The position numbers were made by a program, and so were the translations under genes. Below are positions 6,325 through 10,372 of a stretch of 10,372 nucleotides of DNA, piece after piece; within the stretch, counting starts at the first letter, position 1, and every line of letters begins with the position of its first letter. The stretch is from an uncultured Clostridia bacterium. GTDB lineage: Bacteria > Bacillota > Clostridia > Christensenellales > DTU072. The DNA is taken from contig CAKRAY010000042.1 in NCBI GenBank assembly GCA_934296355.1, positions 1 through 10,372 on the forward strand, in the 5' to 3' direction. The notes under the pieces were generated by a model. The model saw only the letters and a program-made list of their open reading frames with translations. It did no database searches and was not told the origin of the DNA.

Positions 6325-6855
6325 ATGAATAAGTTTTTCGGACATTTATCTACGGTGACGAAGCATCGTTACCTTGTATTCAAACATTGCGTAAAAGCGG
6401 GTATTCCGTGGCAAGGGCTTACGCACGATTTAAGCAAATTCTCTTTTTGCGAGTTTTTTAACGGCGTTAAATACTTCACGGACGGTAAAAAAAGTCCGAC
6501 GGTCAAAGAGCGTGAAGAGCGCGGATATTCGGTAGCGTGGCTACACCATAAAGGCAGAAACAAGCATCACCACGAGTACTGGACGGAACTCAATTTCCGC
6601 GGCGAACCGTTAAAAAAGTACAAAATGCCGCTTAAATACGTAAAAGAGATGTTTTGCGACCGAGTAGCCGCCACGAAGGTATATAAAAAAGAACAATACA
6701 CCAACTCTTCCGCTCTCGAATACTACGAAACGAAAAAGGACGAAAACTTTATGCATCCCGAAACCGCCGCGCTCTTAAAAAATTGGCTTGTTTCCCTATC
6801 GGAAAACGGCGAAAAAGCGACGTTCGAGAGAATCAGAAACACAAAAAGTTATTGA
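6325..6855 (+). CDS. DUF5662-like protein of unknown function
   Basis: This 176-residue protein matches, from memory, the Bacillota family annotated DUF5662: MNKFFGHLSTVTKHR at the start, PWQGLTHDLSKFS (28-40), AWLHHKGRNKHHHEYW (71-86), MFCDRVAA (109-116) and HPETAALLKNWL near the end. Histidine pairs and acidic residues (H34-D35, H74-H75, H81-H83, D112) are spaced like a metal site in a helical protein, loosely like HD-domain hydrolases; this is inference and no activity is known. The start is firm because family similarity begins at residue 1. No ribosome binding site precedes it and the -10 box is only 7 bases away, so translation probably starts at the 5' end of the mRNA. Its stop overlaps the end of the convergent metallopeptidase gene by 7 bases. 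Confidence 0.82.
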   Translation: MNKFFGHLSTVTKHRYLVFKHCVKAGIPWQGLTHDLSKFSFCEFFNGVKYFTDGKKSPTVKEREERGYSVAWLHHKGRNKHHHEYWTELNFRGEPLKKYKMPLKYVKEMFCDRVAATKVYKKEQYTNSSALEYYETKKDENFMHPETAALLKNWLVSLSENGEKATFERIRNTKSY

Positions 6856-7526
6856 GAAGCCGAGTTTAGCAGTTTAGTTACCCTTTTATAATCGGGATAG
6901 TATTTAGCCATATAAGCCTGAAAATCTTTGCCGTGGTTGTGGTATAAAAGATGCCCGAGTTCATGCACGATAACCATATCCAGACATTCGAGCGGTCGTT
7001 GCGCGAGGCGCGAAGAAAACTTTATTATCGCCTTATCGTAGCGGCAAGTCGCCCATGAGGAAACGGCGTTGTTTATAAGTACTTTTTCGCACTTTAATCC
7101 CGTTAAACGTTCGTAAATCGACATACGAACGGCGATTTCTTTTTTTAATTCGCTTCGCATAAATCGTAAAAGATACGCTCTCACGGCTTGCTCGTCCGCG
7201 CCCTCTTTTTTGGTAAAGTACGCCTTTTCGCCGATAATTTGCAAGGAAAAACTCTTGCCTTCGGAAAAAGCGAATCTATATCTTTTCCCGAAAAGCACAA
7301 AAGGTTCGTCGTCGTAAAGTCTAATGCGCAAGTCTTTATACTTTGTCAAAATTTTTATCGCGAATTCGAATATTCTATCGGGCGTACACCTATAATCGAC
7401 GTTGATTTTTCCCGTATCGGTAAGCGTATCGAACCTTCCGCTCATACGCGAAGTTCCCGCTTTCTTATTAATTTCAAAAAGCGCGTCGCATATCGTAACG
7501 TAACTTTTTTGCACGGTTTTAATCAT
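6849..7526 (-). CDS. YgjP/SprT-like zinc metallopeptidase (DUF45 family)
   Basis: The protein has 225 residues from the ATG at 7526. The C-terminal part is characteristic: WATC (158-161; WGSC in most relatives), then VIVHELGHLLYHNHGKDF (185-202), with the HExxH zinc site H188-E189-H192 and a third ligand at H198, followed by YPDYK. These are hallmarks of the YgjP/WSS1-like metallopeptidase group; the substrate is unknown. Residues 35-110 form a beta-rich N-terminal region. The frame extends 20 codons upstream to 7586, but a strong AGGAAAGGAA site precedes 7526 and the predicted transcription start (about 7570) lies inside that extension, so 7526 is chosen. There is no signal peptide, so it is probably cytoplasmic. 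It has no clear terminator of its own before the converging gene. Confidence 0.88.
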   Translation of the reverse strand: MIKTVQKSYVTICDALFEINKKAGTSRMSGRFDTLTDTGKINVDYRCTPDRIFEFAIKILTKYKDLRIRLYDDEPFVLFGKRYRFAFSEGKSFSLQIIGEKAYFTKKEGADEQAVRAYLLRFMRSELKKEIAVRMSIYERLTGLKCEKVLINNAVSSWATCRYDKAIIKFSSRLAQRPLECLDMVIVHELGHLLYHNHGKDFQAYMAKYYPDYKRVTKLLNSASQ

Positions 7527-7530
7527 AAAA

Positions 7531-7540
7531 TTCCTTTCCT
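7531..7540 (-). promoter_or_regulatory. Ribosome binding site fixing the metallopeptidase start
   Basis: AGGAAAGGAA on the minus strand ends 4 bases before the ATG at 7526. Together with the promoter position it rules out the upstream start at 7586. Confidence 0.7.
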
Positions 7541-7576
7541 TTTTACCGAAAAATTTTTCATTTTTATTTTTCTTAT

Positions 7577-7605
7577 ATAATATCACTTTTTACGCTCTTT
7601 TTCAA
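7577..7605 (-). promoter_or_regulatory. SigA promoter of the metallopeptidase gene (extended -10)
   Basis: On the minus strand, TTGAAA (7605-7600), a 17-base spacer and TATTAT (7582-7577) preceded by TGA, an extended -10. The predicted start near 7570 gives a leader of about 44 bases, which contains the palindrome GAAAAATTTTTC (7548-7559). Confidence 0.75.
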
Positions 7606-7667
7606 CATAAACTCATACTTACGCATAGCGAAACGTTAGTCACATTTTTTACGCGAGCGTTCATAAG

Positions 7668-7696
7668 TAATAGTGAAAAGCGTAACGACATACATA
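7668..7696 (+). promoter_or_regulatory. Possible SigE-type sporulation promoter of the collagen-like gene
   Basis: TAATAGT (7668-7674), 14 bases, then CATACATA (7689-7696) resemble the SigE consensus kmATATT-14-CATACAnT of the Bacillus/Clostridium mother cell. The predicted start near 7703 is just ahead of the AAGGAGG site. I found no convincing SigA promoter in this gap. The match is by eye and could be chance. Confidence 0.45.
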
Positions 7697-7705
7697 CCAA
7701 ATTAC

Positions 7706-7712
7706 AAGGAGG
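7706..7712 (+). promoter_or_regulatory. Perfect ribosome binding site fixing the collagen-like gene start
   Basis: AAGGAGG lies 5 bases before the ATG at 7718. It shows that translation starts there rather than at the in-frame ATG at 7673, which has no such site. Confidence 0.85.
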
Positions 7713-7717
7713 CTTAT

Positions 7718-8371
7718 ATGTGCTGTAATTTTTTATTCAACGGATGCGGATGTTCTCGTCCGTGTTGCCACGCGGTCGCTACGCCGTATTATAGAGTAAA
7801 CTCGGAAATCACGGGACCTATGGGACCTATGGGTCCGCAAGGTCCTATGGGTCCGAGAGGGCCTATGGGTCCGGTCGGTCCGCAAGGTCCTACGGGAGCA
7901 ACCGGCGCAACCGGGGCGACGGGCGCAACCGGGGCGCAAGGTCCCGCGGGCGTTTCCGCCGTCAATCAAGTCGCGAGTTTTACCGCGTCCACGCCCGGCA
8001 CCGCCGTTGGGGCTGCCGCCAATATTCCCTTGGCTCTCGGTTACAACCTCGACACGACGGATATATCTTTTACTACCGGCGGTAACACCGTAACCGTAAA
8101 CACGCCCGGATACTACCTCGTATCTTATAGTACCGACGCTACGAGCGCAACCCAAGGCGTAGTAGCCCTTACCGCGCAACTTAACGGAACCGCTATTGCG
8201 GGCGGGGTTTCGACCGCGAATATCGCCGCAAACGAAACCGCTCGACTCGCCGCGGTAACTCTCGTTAACGTTCCCGCCGCGGGACAAACCATCGGTCTAA
8301 ACAACACCGGCGCGAACTCCACGACTTACGCTAACACCAGTCTTGTCGTGCAAAGAGTTCTCACCGCGTAA
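7718..8371 (+). CDS. Cysteine-rich collagen-like protein with BclA/TNF-like C-terminal domain
   Basis: This 217-residue protein has three parts. Residues 1-32 are short and rich in cysteine (C2, C3, C10, C12, C16, C17), suited to disulfide cross-linking or anchoring. Residues 33-77 are 15 uninterrupted Gly-X-Y triplets, first GPM/GPQ/GPR types, then GAT repeats, which should form a collagen triple helix. Residues 80-217 are Thr/Ala/Asn/Gly-rich beta strands (for example [16 protein letters not shown]) resembling the trimeric C1q/TNF-like C-terminal domain of BclA exosporium proteins. There is no classical signal peptide, which fits spore-surface proteins made in the mother cell rather than secreted ones, and a SigE-like promoter lies upstream. 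The spore role is inference; phage tail-fibre or cell-surface collagen-like proteins are alternatives, though no phage genes are nearby. The gene ends at a strong terminator. Confidence 0.85.
   Translation: MCCNFLFNGCGCSRPCCHAVATPYYRVNSEITGPMGPMGPQGPMGPRGPMGPVGPQGPTGATGATGATGATGAQGPAGVSAVNQVASFTASTPGTAVGAAANIPLALGYNLDTTDISFTTGGNTVTVNTPGYYLVSYSTDATSATQGVVALTAQLNGTAIAGGVSTANIAANETARLAAVTLVNVPAAGQTIGLNNTGANSTTYANTSLVVQRVLTA
7814..7948 (+). repeat. Collagen Gly-X-Y coding repeat (15 triplets)
   Basis: A 9-base-periodic coding repeat: units such as GGACCTATG and GGTCCGCAA, followed by GGAGCAACC-type units encoding GAT. Repeats of this kind often vary in number between strains. Confidence 0.9.
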
Positions 8372-8403
8372 ATCTTAAACAGAGTTTATCGACAAAAGAA
8401 AAA

Positions 8404-8436
8404 GGGTTGCCTAAATAATAGGCAACCCGATTTTTT
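8404..8436. terminator. Strong bidirectional Rho-independent terminator
   Basis: A perfect 10-base-pair stem (8404-8413 with 8419-8428) around a 5-base AATAA loop. Six T follow on the plus strand (8431-8436), and on the minus strand the stem is followed by TTTTTCTTTT. It sits between the convergent collagen-like and YbjN-like genes and can serve both. Confidence 0.95.
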
Positions 8437-8449
8437 CTTATTTTTTTAC

Positions 8450-8875
8450 TTAGTCGGTAATCGTGGTTATCGGCAATAAATATTTGAGCGTACGCTCGGT
8501 GGTAAGCATTTTTACCATATTTACGACGGTGTCTACGGCGTTTTCTTCGGTTACGCATTCGTAAACGTAAGATTCGATGCAGAAGAACTTATTGTTGTTT
8601 CTTTCGGTAATATAAGCCTTTAAGAAACCTACGTTGTCGTTGAACTGGTTGATGAGTTCGTAGTTTCTGAGCGAAGGCAAAAGTTTATCGAATACGAAAG
8701 TTACCGTGGCTACTCCGTCGTCCTTAAAGGTAACTTCTATTCTGGTATCGTCGTCGAAAGACTTGAACTTAACGCCCTTAGCAACGAGATTTACTTTTCC
8801 TTCTTTGTATTCTACATCGAACTTAAGATTGCTGTAATGTTGTAGTAATAACTTTTTCGCTTTATCGCAATTCAT
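8450..8875 (-). CDS. Probable YbjN-like (type III secretion chaperone-fold) protein
   Basis: This is a 141-residue cytoplasmic protein without signal peptide or membrane segment. The pattern of an N-terminal helix (MNCDKAKKLLLQHY), antiparallel strands (IEVTFKDDGVATVTFVF), a helix with NYELINQFNDNVGFLKAYI (76-94), a strand (NNKFFCIESYVYECV) and a C-terminal helix (TEENAVDTVVNMVKML) resembles YbjN-domain proteins, which share the fold of type III secretion chaperones and bind protein partners. This is recognition by pattern; no catalytic residues are visible and the role is unknown. GGAGA lies about 9 bases before the ATG. It has a consensus promoter of its own and ends at the strong terminator, so it is probably a well-expressed single-gene unit. 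Confidence 0.7.
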   Translation of the reverse strand: MNCDKAKKLLLQHYSNLKFDVEYKEGKVNLVAKGVKFKSFDDDTRIEVTFKDDGVATVTFVFDKLLPSLRNYELINQFNDNVGFLKAYITERNNNKFFCIESYVYECVTEENAVDTVVNMVKMLTTERTLKYLLPITTITD

Positions 8876-8912
8876 AATTATATTCTCCTTTTTTATGTTG
8901 TTTTTTAAGTAA

Positions 8913-8941
8913 ATTATACCTTATTATATTATCGTTGTCAA
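8913..8941 (-). promoter_or_regulatory. Consensus SigA promoter of the YbjN-like gene
   Basis: TTGACA (8941-8936), exactly 17 bases, then TATAAT (8918-8913) on the minus strand: a perfect match to both boxes. The predicted start near 8906 leaves a leader of about 31 bases. It should be the strongest constitutive promoter in the window. Confidence 0.88.
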
Positions 8942-8966
8942 CGTTCATTAAAAAGAAACGCAATAA

Positions 8967-9566
8967 TTACTTATTCTCGGCGTTTTGCTCTTTAATCGCC
9001 GCAAGAATTTGTCTTAAAAGTTCTTCCGTGGTTTCGGTCGGTTGAGCGGCGGAAGTTTCATCCGTAGCGGGAGTTTCATCCGTAGCGGCGGTTTCGGGCG
9101 CGGCGGTGGGTTCCGTAGTGGCGGCCTCGGCGGTTTCTTCGCTACTATCTTCTACGCTTTCTTCTACCGCTTCGCCGTTATGTTTAGAGCGTTTTACTTT
9201 TCCGTCGATTGCTTTTTTCGTTTCGCCGGCGACGTCTTTCGCTTTATTGAAAATTTTGACGATCAGGAACAAAACGATTGCGGTCACGAAGAACGTGATA
9301 ATCGCGCTGATTACGCCGCCCCAATCGAGGATGACCGCTTCTTTAATAACGTTGCCCGCGTCGTCTAAAACGGGGTTTCTGAGTACGGTTTGCAACGCGC
9401 CGGTATCGTCCGCGCCGGGTATCGCGTTGATGAGCGGTTTCAATATGCCGTTAACGAGCGCGGTAACTATCGCGGTAAACGCCGAGCCGATAATCATACC
9501 TACGGCAAGGTCCATTACGTTTCCGCGAGAGATGAATGCTTTAAAATCTTTAAAAAAGTTTTTCAT
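8967..9566 (-). CDS. mscL: Large-conductance mechanosensitive channel MscL with extended acidic linker
   Basis: MscL opens a wide non-selective pore when membrane tension rises, releasing solutes during hypo-osmotic shock. The N-terminal amphipathic helix (MKNFFKDFKAFISRGN), the pore-lining TM1 (MDLAVGMIIGSAFTAIVTAL, 18-37) and TM2 (about 84-106, followed by NKAK) are typical. The protein has 199 residues against the usual 130-150. The excess is residues 130-180, a Glu/Thr/Ala/Pro-rich low-complexity linker containing ATDETPATDET, placed before the normal C-terminal bundle helix (TTEELLRQILAAIKEQ, 179-194). The linker should be disordered. The ATG is preceded by GGAGA. The gene starts 35 bases after the acyltransferase stop and no separate promoter was found, so the two may be cotranscribed. 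Confidence 0.93.
   Translation of the reverse strand: MKNFFKDFKAFISRGNVMDLAVGMIIGSAFTAIVTALVNGILKPLINAIPGADDTGALQTVLRNPVLDDAGNVIKEAVILDWGGVISAIITFFVTAIVLFLIVKIFNKAKDVAGETKKAIDGKVKRSKHNGEAVEESVEDSSEETAEAATTEPTAAPETAATDETPATDETSAAQPTETTEELLRQILAAIKEQNAENK
9054..9088 (-). repeat. Two tandem 17-base repeats in the mscL linker
   Basis: The 17-base unit AGTTTCATCCGTAGCGG (plus strand) occurs at 9054-9070 and 9072-9088, with an 18-base period. On the coding strand it encodes the repeated ATDET unit and suggests the linker grew by slippage or duplication. Confidence 0.85.
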
Positions 9567-9601
9567 TTGCGTATTCTCCTTGTTTTATTTAAAACTTTTT
9601 T

Positions 9602-10372
9602 TTAATTTTGTAGGTTTGTTTTTTCCTCGCGTTTGCGGCGAGAAAAGGCAAGCGAAAGTTGTTCGCTGGCAAGATACCAAAGTATGCTTACGTCGGGGTT
9701 TTGCGGGGAGAAAAGGTAATATTCCTTGCCGTAAAACGCCTGAAACCCTTTGCCCATAGCATAACTCAAAAAGAAAGTGTCGTGCATCGGAATAAAAATT
9801 TCTATGCGCCGCCCCTCGCTCGTTCCGCCGTAACGCAGCCCGTCTTTGTCAAACGTGACGACGCCGTCGCCGCTTTTTTTAACGTAACCTTTGCCGTTTG
9901 AAGAAGGTAAAAACAGCGTGACTTCTTCCTCGAGTTTAAAGTCGGGATTTTGAGCGATTTCATCTACGAGTTTGCCTTTAAGACTCAAAAACCACTGCTG
10001 AAAATTGTCGTAATAATGCGGGAATCCGTTTACGTCGACAAAAGCGTATCTGTCGTCCACTTTGACTCTGTAACCGCATTTTTTGCAAAAAACTTCGTTC
10101 TTTTTTGTGGCGATAGAAAATCGCTCGTGACAGTGCGGACATTCGTAAAGTATATGCTCCAACCCTTCCGCTTGCTTTTTGCATTTGTAGCGGTAATCGG
10201 GATGATTTTCCAACCATTTAAAGTCGTTGTAATACAGAGCCTTTTCCATTTCGGCGTGCATGTCGTCGGCAGACAAGTCTTTGAGTTGCTGACGATTGAA
10301 CAGCAACCTTATTTTGACGTCTACAATGCCTTTGCGGCGTTTTTTGGACCACTTTGGCTTGAGAAGATAACT
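9602..10372 (-). CDS. C-terminal part of a PlsC-like 1-acylglycerol-3-phosphate acyltransferase with zinc ribbon (5' end beyond the window)
   Basis: The frame is open from the right window edge to the stop at 9602, giving 256 residues, so the N-terminus is missing; a TTG at 10306 is in frame but is not a likely start. The visible beginning (SYLLKPKWSKKRRKGIVDVK, then LLFNRQQLKDLSADDMHAEM) and the continuation YNDF resemble the C-terminal region of Clostridia lysophospholipid acyltransferases of 400-450 residues. Next comes a zinc ribbon, CPHC (78-81) and CKKC (96-99), then a beta-rich domain of about 120 residues with VTLFLPSSNG and FFLSYAMGKG. The HxxxxD catalytic motif of PlsC would lie outside the window, so the activity cannot be confirmed here. 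The enzyme family makes phosphatidic acid for membrane lipids, and mscL follows closely. Confidence 0.65.
   Translation of the reverse strand, partial: SYLLKPKWSKKRRKGIVDVKIRLLFNRQQLKDLSADDMHAEMEKALYYNDFKWLENHPDYRYKCKKQAEGLEHILYECPHCHERFSIATKKNEVFCKKCGYRVKVDDRYAFVDVNGFPHYYDNFQQWFLSLKGKLVDEIAQNPDFKLEEEVTLFLPSSNGKGYVKKSGDGVVTFDKDGLRYGGTSEGRRIEIFIPMHDTFFLSYAMGKGFQAFYGKEYYLFSPQNPDVSILWYLASEQLSLAFSRRKREEKTNLQN

Noticed and set aside
7527..7586. Upstream start for the metallopeptidase
   Set aside because: The predicted transcription start (about 7570) lies inside this stretch, and AGGAAAGGAA marks the ATG at 7526.
7673..7717. Earlier ATG for the collagen-like protein
   Set aside because: No ribosome binding site, and it overlaps the promoter-like boxes; AAGGAGG precedes the ATG at 7718.
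7814..7948. CRISPR-like or satellite repeat
   Set aside because: The periodicity is 9 bases in frame and encodes Gly-X-Y; there are no spacers.
7733..8287. Long antisense open frame opposite the collagen-like gene
   Set aside because: It is the shadow of the periodic GC-rich coding repeat; Arg/Gly-rich low complexity with no start signals.
9106..9759. Open frame of 217 codons on the plus strand across mscL and the acyltransferase end
   Set aside because: It is antisense to two recognised genes; the Ser/Thr/Ala-rich composition reflects the mscL linker, and it has no promoter or ribosome binding site.
9602..10306. Complete 234-residue gene starting at TTG 10306
   Set aside because: The frame stays open to the window edge and the upstream residues match the acyltransferase family, so the gene is truncated by the window rather than starting here.

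Overview
The window looks like ordinary chromosomal DNA from a low-to-moderate GC Bacillota, most likely a gut-type member of Clostridia. The reasons are AGGAGG-type ribosome binding sites, SigA-type promoters with 17-bp spacers, a coiled-coil 'ATPase' gene following coaD, a Clostridia-type aconitase-like hydratase, a KDPG aldolase with an extra C-terminal domain, and a cysteine-rich collagen-like protein. CpG-rich codons (GCG, TCG, CGT) are common. The lineage is inferred. I see no rRNA, tRNA, CRISPR array, insertion sequence or prophage gene.

Layout. Bases 1-3720 hold a minus-strand operon read right to left: an aconitase-superfamily hydratase, then a single gene joining RsmD (16S rRNA methyltransferase) to CoaD (coenzyme A synthesis), then a coiled-coil protein cut by the window edge. 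The gaps are 4 and 10 bases, and the rsmD-coaD ribosome binding site overlaps the end of the hydratase gene. Bases 3967-5648 hold three plus-strand genes: an unrecognised 71-residue protein, a KdgF-like cupin, and a KDPG aldolase with a C-terminal domain. The cupin and the aldolase each have a strong promoter, and together they suggest uronate/2-keto-3-deoxygluconate catabolism. A terminator at 5674-5715 separates the aldolase from a convergent GNAT acetyltransferase.

Bases 6245-6324 are a compact divergent control region. Two back-to-back promoters drive the acetyltransferase (minus) and a DUF5662-like protein (plus), and both place the predicted transcription start within about 4 bases of the start codon, so both mRNAs look leaderless or nearly so. 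The DUF5662-like gene overlaps the 3' end of a convergent YgjP/SprT-like zinc metallopeptidase by 7 bases. Divergent from the peptidase is a collagen-like protein with a BclA/TNF-like C-terminal part and a possible SigE-type (sporulation) promoter. A perfect bidirectional terminator (8404-8436) follows, then a convergent YbjN-like gene with a consensus SigA promoter. At the right edge, on the minus strand, are the C-terminal part of a PlsC-like acyltransferase carrying a zinc ribbon and, 35 bases after it, mscL with an unusually long Thr/Ala/Glu-rich linker.

Most genes are housekeeping or widespread families. The points most worth a second look are the RsmD-CoaD fusion, the divergent pair of apparently leaderless genes, the collagen-like gene with its SigE-like promoter, and the cupin/aldolase pair. 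I do not see convincing evidence of a wholly new multi-gene system.
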